A stretch of 40,099 nt of DNA, from the NCBI RefSeq assembly GCF_016702655.1, contig NZ_JADJDO010000042.1:1-40099 (forward strand), in the 5' to 3' direction. Within the stretch, counting starts at the first letter, position 1; each line of letters begins with the position of its first letter. Source of the DNA: Ideonella sp. GTDB taxonomy: Bacteria; Pseudomonadota; Gammaproteobacteria; Burkholderiales; Burkholderiaceae_C. Below are positions 8,691-15,520 of the stretch, piece by piece. The notes below the pieces were generated by a model that saw only the letters and a program-made list of their open reading frames with translations, did no database searches and was not told the DNA's origin. The position numbers were made by a program, and so were the translations under genes.

Positions 8691-8860
8691 GGTGCCGGCG
8701 CAAATCCTGGATGCCGCCAGCGCGCGCTTGCCGCGCCTGCGGCAGTTGCTGGCAGCCCACCCGCAGGCACTCCATGCGACAGAAGAGGCGCTGGGACGCA
8801 CCTGAACGGTTGCGGAACCTGCCGACGCCGCCCTGGATGCTCACGGCCGTTGCAGCCCGA
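8691..8860 (+). other. Non-coding or remnant stretch after the array
   Basis: Between the last glmS module and the crcB leader I see no complete gene. The plus frame from 8694 reads VPAQILDAASARLPRL and continues RQLLAAHPQALHATEEAL to a stop near 8811. It looks like a plausible protein tail of about 39 residues, but it has no upstream body and I do not recognise it. It could be the remnant of cargo once carried between attachment sites. Confidence 0.3.
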
Positions 8861-8879
8861 TTGCACACGCATCGCTCGA

Positions 8880-8885
8880 TATACT
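8880..8885 (+). promoter_or_regulatory. -10-like element for the crcB transcript
   Basis: TATACT lies so that transcription would begin near 8892, just before the riboswitch. A good -35 at 17 bases is not present (the best nearby hexamer, TTGCAC at 8861, is too close), so this is a weak call. Confidence 0.35.
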
Positions 8886-8894
8886 CGCCGCGAC

Positions 8895-8951
8895 GCACGG
8901 AGATGGCATGCCTCCCGCAACTGCCCTTCGGGGCTGATGATGCCTACCAGG
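8895..8951 (+). ncRNA. Fluoride riboswitch (crcB motif)
   Basis: The sequence matches the fluoride aptamer closely: GGAGATGGCATGCCTCC gives the first stem and conserved ATGGCAT, then GCAACTG, the stem GCCC-TTCG-GGGC, and the signature TGATGATGCCTACCAG. It sits about 95 bases upstream of crcB, the fluoride exporter gene that this riboswitch class usually controls. Downstream, GGGGCCGGTGC (8960-8970) can pair with GCACCAGCCCC (9003-9013) at 10 of 11 positions, followed by TTT. This could be the expression platform; fluoride binding would favour the open form. Confidence 0.93.
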
Positions 8952-9044
8952 TCCCGGACGGGGCCGGTGCAGGCTCTCGCTGGCGCACTTGCGCATCTCG
9001 CCGCACCAGCCCCTTTCGGCCCCTCCCGACGCTGAAGGAGCACC

Positions 9045-9433
9045 ATGAGCGGCTTTGCGATGTTGGCGGTGTTCGGCGGCGCAGGCTGCGGCGCGCTGCT
9101 GCGCTGGTGGCTGGGTGCGCTGCTCAACCCGGTGTTTCCGACGATTCCGCTCGGGACGGTCGCCGCCAACCTGATCGGCGGCCTGCTGGTCGGCGTCGCG
9201 AGCGCGTTCTTCACGCACCACACCGCGCTGCCGCCCGAGTGGCGGCTGCTGATCATCACCGGGTTTCTCGGCGGGCTGACGACGTTCTCGACCTTCTCGG
9301 CCGAGGTCGTCACCTGATCGGGCGCCAGCAGTACGCGTGGGCGGCCGGCGCGGCGGGCGTTCACCTCGCCGGCTCGCTCGTGCTCACCGCTTTGGGCATC
9401 CTGCTCGCGAACGCGCTCTTCGGCAGGGCGTGA
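9045..9433 (+). CDS. crcB: Fluoride ion channel CrcB/Fluc, one frameshift
   Basis: Small dual-topology membrane channel that lets fluoride leave the cell. The protein starts MSGFAMLAVFGGAGCGALLRW and has the family motifs IPLGTVAANLIGGLLVG (Asn in TM2) and ITGFLGGLTTFSTFSAE (the Phe-box region TTFSTFS). The frame breaks near 9315. The last membrane segment, GRQQYAWAAGAAGVHLAG then LVLTALGILLANALFGRA, is in the next frame, consistent with one lost base. About 128 residues when joined, normal. Strong ribosome site GAAGGAG at 9033. It is controlled by the riboswitch just upstream and is followed by the DUF190 gene. Confidence 0.93.
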
Positions 9434-9480
9434 CGCCGAGCGTGCCGCATCGCAACGACAGTCAGCAAGGAGGCCACCCG

Positions 9481-9804
9481 ATGCAAGGCGTCTACCTGAA
9501 GTTCTACGTGCAGGAAAGCCGCCGCCACCACGGCATCCTGGCCTACGAGTGGCTGCTCGAGACGGCGAAGAAGCTCGGCATCCACGGCGGCTCGGCGTTT
9601 CGCGCGATCGCCGGCTATGGGCGGCACGGCAAGTTGCACGAGGAGCACTTCTTCGAGCTCGCGGGCGACCTGTCGGTCGAGGTCGGCTTCGCGCTCACCG
9701 ACGACGAGGCGCGCAAGCTGCTCGACCACCTCGCCGGCGAGAAGCTGCGCATGGTCTACATCAAGCTGCCGCTCGAGATGGGGGTCGTCGGCGAGCAGGC
9801 TTGA
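9481..9804 (+). CDS. DUF190 family protein, fluoride-locus associated
   Basis: Intact 107-residue cytosolic protein of the DUF190 family (PII-like ferredoxin-type fold). It reads MQGVYLKFYVQESRRHHG at the start, the conserved SAFRAIAGYGRHGKLHEE in the middle and EKLRMVYIKLPLEMG near the end. AGGAGG lies seven bases before the ATG. DUF190 genes are often found beside crcB, and here the gene follows crcB by 47 bases, so it is probably expressed from the fluoride riboswitch too. Its biochemical role is not established; a regulatory or PII-like binding role in fluoride resistance is inference. Confidence 0.88.
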   Translation: MQGVYLKFYVQESRRHHGILAYEWLLETAKKLGIHGGSAFRAIAGYGRHGKLHEEHFFELAGDLSVEVGFALTDDEARKLLDHLAGEKLRMVYIKLPLEMGVVGEQA

Positions 9805-9903
9805 GCGCGGCTGCCAGTGCCGTCTGGGCGCCGTTGAAACTCGCTGCCGGGCAGGGTTGAAGCTTTCCCGGCACACTGGGGCCTCGACCGAGCCGCCCTG
9901 CGC

Positions 9904-11389
9904 ATGCCCCACTTCGCCTTCGACAACTCCTTTGCCCGCGAGCTGCCTGGCCTGTGTGCCTTGGCAGCCGGCGGCCGTGCCGGCGCCGCGGCTGCTGTTC
10001 TTCAACGACGCGCTCGCGCACGAGCTCAAGCTCGACGCCGCCGCGCTGCGCGGCGCCGAAGGTGCGGCCCTGTTCGCGGGCAACGCGCTGCCCGACGGCG
10101 CCGAGCCGATCGCGCAGGCCTACGCGGGCCACCAGTTCGGCGGCTTCGCGCCGCAGCTCGGCGACGGCCGTGCGCTGCTGATCGGCGAGGTGATCGACCG
10201 CACAGGGCGCCGGCGCGACATCGCGTTCAAGGGCTCGGGGCGCACGCCGTTCTCGCGCGGCGGCGACGGCAAGGCCGCGGTCGGCCCGATGCTGCGCGAG
10301 GTGCTGATCGGCGAAGCGATGCACGCACTCGGCATCCCGACCACGCGCGCGCTCGCCGTGGCCGCGACCGGCGAGCCGGTCTATCGCGAGCAGACGCTGC
10401 CCGGCGCGGTGCTGACGCGCGTCGCGGCGAGCCATCTGCGCGTGGGCAGCTTCGAGTACTTCGCCGCACGCCAGGAATTCGACCGCCTGCGCCAGCTTGC
10501 CGACTACGCGATCGCGCGCCACGACCCGGCCCTCGCCGGCACGCCCGAGCGCTACGTCGGCCTGCTGCGCGCCGTCGCGCAGCGCCAGGCGGCGCTCGTC
10601 GCGCAGTGGATGAACGTCGGTTTCATCCACGGCGTGATGAACACCGACAACATGGCGCTCTCGGGCGAGACGATCGACTACGGGCCCTGCGCCTTCATCG
10701 AGGCCTACGACCCGGCAGCCGTCTTCAGCAGCATCGATCACGGCGGGCGCTACGCCTACGCCAACCAGCCGCGCATCGCGCGCTGGAACCTGGCGCGTCT
10801 GGCCGAAGCGCTGCTGCCGCTGCTGGCCGGCAGCGTGGAAGACGAGGCGGCCATGCAGCGCGCGGCCGAACAGGCGATGGAGGTGATCGACGCCTTTCCG
10901 GGCTGGTACGCCGCGGCGCTGCGCGCGGGCCAGCGCGCCAAGCTCGGCCTGGCGGCGAGCGAAGCGGCAGAGGCAGACGCGCTCGCCGACGACTGGCTCG
11001 CGCTGCTGCACGCGCAAGGCGTCGACTTCACGCTCGCCTGGCGCCGTCTTGCCGACGCGGCCGCGGGCGACGAGTCGAAGCTGCGCGCGCTCTTTGCCGA
11101 GCCGGCGGCACTCGATGCCTGGCTTGCGCGCTGGCGTTCACGCTCGCCGGACGGTGATTCGGCAGAACGCGCGGCACGCATGCGCCTCGCGAGCCCGTGG
11201 ATCATCCCGCGCAACCACCGCGTCGAGGAGGCCCTCGCCGCGGCCTCGGACGCAGACGACCTCGAGCCGTTCGAACGCCTGCTCGCCGCGCTGCGCCGGC
11301 CCTTCGACGAGGCGCCCGAACTTGCGCCCTATGCCGAGCCGGCGCCGGCCGACGTGACGGCCTGCTATCGGACCTTCTGCGGCACCTGA
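9904..11389 (+). CDS. selO: Protein adenylyltransferase SelO (YdiU family)
   Basis: Pseudokinase-fold enzyme that transfers AMP to proteins and is linked to redox stress. It opens MPHFAFDNSFARELPG; a one-base slip near 9950 shifts to VPWQPAAVPAPRLLFFNDAL. Family motifs are AQAYAGHQFGGFAPQLGDGR, then FKGSGRTPFSRGGDGKAAVG with the nucleotide-binding Lys, REVLIGEAMHALGIPTTRAL, and the active-site block GVMNTDNMALSGETIDYGP. The end YRTFCGT is also typical. About 495 residues, normal. It stands alone between the fluoride genes and a small hypothetical gene, all on the plus strand. Confidence 0.93.
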
Positions 11390-11442
11390 GGCCATTGCCA
11401 GCGCACCCGACGCATTGCCGGGCGGCATGGCATGATGAATTC

Positions 11443-11733
11443 ATGAACCAAGGCTTTGGCATCGAGGCCCGCGGCGGCCACCTGAACACCGAGCACCGCG
11501 CGGCAGCGCGCTACCTGGTGCTGATCGACGCCGGCGGCAGCACCGTCGCGCGCCTGTTCACCGCGGCGCGTGAAGCGGCGGGCGAGTTCGACGCCGGCGC
11601 CGAAGAAGTGGCCCTGATGACGCGCCACCTCGAGCCCGCAGCCGGTGCCGATGCCCCCGAGTGGGACCGCGCGCTCGAGGGCCACAGCGCCGCCGAGCGC
11701 ACGGCGGCCGTGGTCTACACGCTCGACCTCTGA
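11443..11733 (+). CDS. Small hypothetical protein
   Basis: An intact 96-residue open frame starting MNQGFGIEARGGHLNTEHRA and ending AAVVYTLDL. It has no signal peptide, no membrane segment and no motif I recognise. It is acidic in the second half (EFDAGAEEVALM, GADAPEWDRALEGH). Codon use resembles its neighbours and the frame is longer than expected by chance before a clean stop, so it is probably real. It stands 54 bases after selO and converges with hpaR. I cannot assign a function. Confidence 0.65.
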   Translation: MNQGFGIEARGGHLNTEHRAAARYLVLIDAGGSTVARLFTAAREAAGEFDAGAEEVALMTRHLEPAAGADAPEWDRALEGHSAAERTAAVVYTLDL

Positions 11734-11788
11734 CCCCCGCAGGCCGAGGCGCGCCGGCCGCGCGCGATCGGTGCGGCGCGACGCGCGT

Positions 11789-12343
11789 TCAAGCCTTGCG
11801 CGGCGATCCGCGTGCCGCGCGGCGCGGCGCGACACGGGCGGTCGGCGCGGCGCGCACTGCCGCAACGGGCTCGTCCTCCAGCGCCAGTACTTCCGCGGCA
11901 TCCGCCTGCGTGTGGCCGAGCGCCGCGAGCAGCGCGTCGAGGACGTCGTAGGCCTGGCGCAGCGTCTGCACGCCGACCCGCTGCTCGATGGCGGCGTAGC
12001 GTTCCTCGATCGCCGGGATCATGCGCCGGCCGAGCTGGCGGCTGCGCGCGGTGGCCGAGACGAGGACGCGGCGCTGGTCCTCGGCCATGCGCTCGCGCTC
12101 GACGAGGCCGGCCTCCTCCATGCGCTGCAGCACGCCGACGATGCTCGGGCTCGAGATCTGGCACCGCTCGCACAACTGGCGCGGCTCCAGCGCCCCGTGC
12201 ATCAGCAGCGCGCGCACGATGCGCCACTGCTGCTCGGTCACGCCGTGCGTATGGAGGATCGGGCGGAACTGCGCCATCAGCGCCTCGCGCGATTGCAGCA
12301 TCAACTGGGGCAGGTTGCGGTGGCGCGATGTGGCAGGCGGCAT
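11789..12343 (-). CDS. hpaR: HpaR, MarR-family repressor of homoprotocatechuate degradation
   Basis: Intact MarR-type regulator of about 184 residues. The start MPPATSRHRNLPQLMLQSRE is preferred over an upstream Met 16 codons earlier because homologues begin at this point. QFRPILHTHGVTEQQWRIVRAL is characteristic of HpaR. The winged HTH follows: QLCERCQISSPSIVGVLQRM and EAGLVERERMAEDQRRVLVS. The C-terminal tail is long and rich in Ala, Arg and Pro. It is divergent from hpaG1, as in E. coli W, where HpaR represses the hpaGEDFHIX operon and is released by pathway aromatics. The same control is inferred here. Confidence 0.93.
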   Translation of the reverse strand: MPPATSRHRNLPQLMLQSREALMAQFRPILHTHGVTEQQWRIVRALLMHGALEPRQLCERCQISSPSIVGVLQRMEEAGLVERERMAEDQRRVLVSATARSRQLGRRMIPAIEERYAAIEQRVGVQTLRQAYDVLDALLAALGHTQADAAEVLALEDEPVAAVRAAPTARVAPRRAARGSPRKA

Positions 12344-12387
12344 GCGATGTCCTAGGTGGGGCGCGGCGACCGGCGCGCCGACATGCC

Positions 12388-12420
12388 TCACATCATAGTG
12401 AATCGACGCCGGAGCGTCGA
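12388..12420. promoter_or_regulatory. hpaR promoter and palindromes in the hpaR-hpaG gap
   Basis: On the minus strand TTCGAC (-35-like), 18 bases and TATGAT (-10) point toward hpaR. The -10 lies within TCAC-ATCATA-GTGA (12388-12401), a MarR-type short palindrome. Next to it TCGACGC-CGGA-GCGTCGA (12403-12420) is a perfect 7-bp hairpin or operator. Binding of HpaR here is inference. Confidence 0.5.
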
Positions 12421-12426
12421 AAGCGC

Positions 12427-12455
12427 TTGACAGCCTCGCGTCCAGGCTGAATACT
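12427..12455 (+). promoter_or_regulatory. Sigma-70 promoter of the hpa operon
   Basis: TTGACA (12427-12432), a 17-base spacer and AATACT (12450-12455) form a near-consensus promoter reading toward hpaG1. Directly downstream TTACACACATGTTAGCAA is a candidate HpaR operator covering the transcription start; its symmetry is imperfect. The leader to the hpaG1 ATG is about 45 bases. Confidence 0.7.
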
Positions 12456-12506
12456 TACACACATGTTAGCAATCTGCATCCGCCCCAACCTGACCGAGGC
12501 GCCGCC

Positions 12507-13274
12507 ATGCTCCAGCTGCTGATCCAGGCGCTCGCCCAGCCGCAGGGCCTGCCGCTTGCCACCGAGGCGCCTCCGGCGCGCTGGCAGGCGCTCGCCGCCG
12601 ATCGCGACGGGCCGGCCTTCCTGCCGCCCGCCCGCGGCACGGTCTACGGCACGCTGCTCAACCACCGCGACGCGCTCGCCGCGCTCGGCGACCAGGTCCA
12701 CGCCGCGCCGTACAAGGCACCGCCGCAGGCGCCGATCCTCTACATCAAGCCGCGCAACACGGTCGTCGGACACCGCGTGCCGGTGGTCGTTCCGGCCGAC
12801 GCGCCCGAGCTCGAGATCGGCGCCACGCTCGGCATCGTGATCGGGCGCACGGCCTCGCGCGTTACCGAGGCCGAGGCGCTGGCCTTCGTGGCCGGCTACA
12901 CGGTGGTCAACGACATCAGCGTGCCGCACGCGTCGGTCTACCGGCCATCGATGCGCTTCAAGTGCCGCGATGGCTTCTGCCCGATGGGCCCGGCCATCGT
13001 CGCGCGTGCACAGGTGCCCGACCCCGATGCCTTGGGCATCGCCGTCGCCATCGACGGAGAAACGGTGCAGCGCAGCAGCACGACTGGGCTCGTCCGCCCG
13101 GTGGCGCGACTGATCGCCGACGTGACCAAGTTCATGACGCTGTTCTCCGGCGACGTGCTGACCGTCGGCGTGGCAGCAGGCGCGCCACGCGCACGTGCCG
13201 GCCAGACGGTGACGATCACGATCGACGGCGTGGGCTGGCTCGCGACGCCGCTCGTCGCGGAGGTGGTTTCATGA
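12507..13274 (+). CDS. hpaG1: HpaG1: 5-oxopent-3-ene-1,2,5-tricarboxylate decarboxylase subunit / isomerase N-domain protein
   Basis: Fumarylacetoacetate-hydrolase-fold enzyme, 255 residues, intact. In E. coli the HpaG polypeptide has two FAH domains; here they are two genes. This one corresponds to the N-terminal half. It reads GTVYGTLLNHRDALAALG, ILYIKPRNTVVGHRVPVVVP and ELEIGATLGIVIG with metal-binding acidic residues, FVAGYTVVNDISVPHAS, RFKCRDGFCPMGPAIV, and FMTLFSGDVLTVGVAAGAPR. The role is decarboxylation and isomerisation in homoprotocatechuate meta-cleavage. It overlaps hpaG2 by four bases (ATGA), so translation is likely coupled. Confidence 0.92.
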   Translation: MLQLLIQALAQPQGLPLATEAPPARWQALAADRDGPAFLPPARGTVYGTLLNHRDALAALGDQVHAAPYKAPPQAPILYIKPRNTVVGHRVPVVVPADAPELEIGATLGIVIGRTASRVTEAEALAFVAGYTVVNDISVPHASVYRPSMRFKCRDGFCPMGPAIVARAQVPDPDALGIAVAIDGETVQRSSTTGLVRPVARLIADVTKFMTLFSGDVLTVGVAAGAPRARAGQTVTITIDGVGWLATPLVAEVVS

Positions 13275-14038
13275 AGCGCGCACGAGTCGCCTATGGCGGC
13301 GCTATCCACGACGCCACCGAGCATCCGGCCGGGCTACGCCTCGCCGACGGCCGCGCACTCGCCGAGGACGCCGTCGTCTGGCTGCCGCCGTTCGAGCCCG
13401 CAACGATCGTCGCGCTCGGCCTGAACTATGCCGACCACGTGAAGGAACTGTCCAAGGAACTCACCGTCACCGCCAAGGACGAGCCGCTCGCGTTCCTGAA
13501 GAGCCCGGGCGCGCTGATCGGCCACCGCGCGCAGACGCGCCGGCCCTCCGACGTGAAATTCATGCACTACGAGTGTGAACTCGCGGTCGTGATCGGCCGC
13601 AGCGCCAAGAACGTCAAGCGCGCGGACGCGATGCAGTTCGTGGCCGGCTACACGGTCGCCAACGACTACGCGATCCGCGACTACCTGGAAAACTACTACC
13701 GCCCGAACCTGCGCGTGAAGAACCGGGACACCTGCACCGTGCTCGGGCCGTGGCTCGTCGACGCGGCCGACGTTCCCGACCCGCACAACCTGGCGTTGCG
13801 CACGATCGTCAACGGCCGGGTCAGGCAGCAGGGCAACACGCGCGACATGATTGCCGACATTCCGGAGCTGATCGAGTACCTGAGCTCGTTCATGACGCTC
13901 GGGCCCGGCGACGTGATCCTGACCGGCACGCCCGACGGCGTGGTCAACGTGAACATCGGCGACGAGGTCGTGACCGAGATCGACGACATCGGGCGCCTGG
14001 TCAACTCAATCGTCGGCGACGCGGTCTTCGGCCGCTGA
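13271..14038 (+). CDS. hpaG2: HpaG2: 2-hydroxyhepta-2,4-diene-1,7-dioate isomerase / decarboxylase, FAH family
   Basis: Second FAH-fold subunit, 255 residues, intact. Motifs are IVALGLNYADHVKELSKEL, EPLAFLKSPGALIGH, MHYECELAVVIG with the two metal-ligand Glu residues, FVAGYTVANDYAIRDYLENY with the Asp ligand, YRPNLRVKNRDTCTVLGPW, and the closing MTLGPGDVILTGTPDGV. It matches the C-terminal half of E. coli HpaG. The enzyme handles the ring-cleavage product after the HpaE step. It overlaps hpaG1 by four bases and ends 24 bases before hpaE. Confidence 0.92.
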   Translation: MKRARVAYGGAIHDATEHPAGLRLADGRALAEDAVVWLPPFEPATIVALGLNYADHVKELSKELTVTAKDEPLAFLKSPGALIGHRAQTRRPSDVKFMHYECELAVVIGRSAKNVKRADAMQFVAGYTVANDYAIRDYLENYYRPNLRVKNRDTCTVLGPWLVDAADVPDPHNLALRTIVNGRVRQQGNTRDMIADIPELIEYLSSFMTLGPGDVILTGTPDGVVNVNIGDEVVTEIDDIGRLVNSIVGDAVFGR

Positions 14039-14062
14039 CCCCATCAAGGCAAGGAGCGAACA

Positions 14063-15520
14063 ATGAGAGTCGATCACCTCATCGATGGCAAGGCAGTCGC
14101 AGGCCGCGACTATTTCGAGACCATCGACCCGGCAACGCAGGCGGTGCTGGCCGAGGTCGCCGCGGGAGGAGCGGCCGAGGTCAATGCCGCGGTGGCTGCA
14201 GCGAAGGCGGCCTTCCCGGCCTGGGCCGCGCGCCCGGCCACCGAGCGCGCGGCGCTGATGAGGAAGCTCGGCGACCTGATCACGCGCCATGTGCCCGAGT
14301 TGTCCGAGACCGAGACCCGCGACAGCGGCCAGGTGATCTCGCAGACGCGCAAGAACCTGGTGCCGCGCGCGGCCGACAACTTCCACTACTTTGCCGAGAT
14401 GTGCACCCGCGTCGACGGCCACACCTACCCGACGCCGACGCACCTGAACTACACGCTCTTCCACCCGGTCGGCGTGTGCGCACTGATCAGCCCGTGGAAC
14501 GTGCCGTTCATGACCGGCACCTGGAAGATCGCGCCCTGCCTCGCGTTCGGCAACACCGCGGTGCTGAAGATGAGCGAGCTGTCGCCGCTGTCGATCTCGC
14601 GCCTGGGCGAACTCAGCCTCGAGGCCGGCCTGCCGCCGGGCGTGCTCAACATCGTGCATGGCTTCGGCAAGGAGACCGGCGAACCGCTGTGCGCGCACCC
14701 CGACGTGCGCGCGATCTCGTTCACCGGGTCGACGGCCACCGGCAACCGCATCGTGCAGACCGCGGGGCTGAAGAAGTTCAGCATGGAGCTCGGCGGGAAG
14801 AGCCCGTTCGTGGTCTTCGACGACGCCGACCTCGACCGTGCGCTCGACGCCGCGATCTTCATGATCTTCTCCAACAACGGCGAGCGCTGCACCGCCGGCT
14901 CGCGCATCCTGGTGCAGAAGTCGATCTACGCCGACTTCGCGCAGCGCTTTGCCGAGCGCGCCAAGCGCATCGTCGTCGGCGACCCGATGGACGAGCAGAC
15001 CATCGTCGGCCCGATGATCAGCCAGGGCCACTTGGCCAAGGTGCGCAGCTATATCGAACTCGGACCGAAGGAAGGCGCGACGCTGATCGCGGGCGGCCTT
15101 GCCGCGCCCGAACTGCCGGTCGCGATGCAGCGCGGCAACTTCGTGCTGCCGACGGTGTTTGCCGATGTCTCCAATGGCATGCGCATCGCGCAGGAGGAGA
15201 TCTTCGGACCCGTAGCCTGCCTGATCCCGTTCACCGACGAGGCCGACGCGATTGCGCAGGCCAACGACATCGCCTACGGCCTGTCGAGTTACGTCTGGAG
15301 CGAGAACATCGGCCGCGCGATGCGCGTCGCCGCGGCCATCGAGGCCGGCATGTGCTTCGTCAACAGCCAGAACGTACGCGACCTGCGCCAGCCCTTCGGC
15401 GGCACCAAGGCATCGGGCACGGGGCGCGAGGGCGGCACCTGGAGCTACGAAGTCTTTCTGGAGCCGAAGAACGTCGCGGTTTCGCTGGGCTCGCACCACA
15501 TTCCTCACTGGGGTATCTGA
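14063..15520 (+). CDS. hpaE: HpaE: 5-carboxymethyl-2-hydroxymuconate semialdehyde dehydrogenase
   Basis: NAD-dependent aldehyde dehydrogenase, 485 residues, intact. It oxidises the ring-cleavage product of homoprotocatechuate to 5-carboxymethyl-2-hydroxymuconate. Visible features are the Asn region ALISPWNVPFMTGTWKIAP, the Gly-rich FTGSTATGNRIVQ, the general base Glu242 in SMELGGKSPFVVF, and catalytic Cys276 in SNNGERCTAGSRI. The C-terminal FVNSQNVRDLRQPFGGTKAS is typical of this subfamily and separates it from generic betaine-aldehyde enzymes. AAGGAG precedes the ATG. The TGA shares its last base with the ATG of the next gene. Confidence 0.95.
   Translation: MRVDHLIDGKAVAGRDYFETIDPATQAVLAEVAAGGAAEVNAAVAAAKAAFPAWAARPATERAALMRKLGDLITRHVPELSETETRDSGQVISQTRKNLVPRAADNFHYFAEMCTRVDGHTYPTPTHLNYTLFHPVGVCALISPWNVPFMTGTWKIAPCLAFGNTAVLKMSELSPLSISRLGELSLEAGLPPGVLNIVHGFGKETGEPLCAHPDVRAISFTGSTATGNRIVQTAGLKKFSMELGGKSPFVVFDDADLDRALDAAIFMIFSNNGERCTAGSRILVQKSIYADFAQRFAERAKRIVVGDPMDEQTIVGPMISQGHLAKVRSYIELGPKEGATLIAGGLAAPELPVAMQRGNFVLPTVFADVSNGMRIAQEEIFGPVACLIPFTDEADAIAQANDIAYGLSSYVWSENIGRAMRVAAAIEAGMCFVNSQNVRDLRQPFGGTKASGTGREGGTWSYEVFLEPKNVAVSLGSHHIPHWGI

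Noticed and set aside
8191..9044. Tn7-type transposon at the glmS end.
   Set aside because: No tns genes, no Tn7-like ends and no simple target duplication; Tn7 does not copy the glmS end.
8159..9364. Long minus-strand frame of about 400 codons across the array.
   Set aside because: It is the antisense of the glmS-end repeats, which explains its repeated GHSTVTDLARLRG text, and it runs through the fluoride riboswitch and crcB.
13750..15519. Upstream extension of the carboxylesterase frame.
   Set aside because: The open frame continues through hpaG2 and hpaE out of phase; the signal peptide starting at 15520 fixes the true start.
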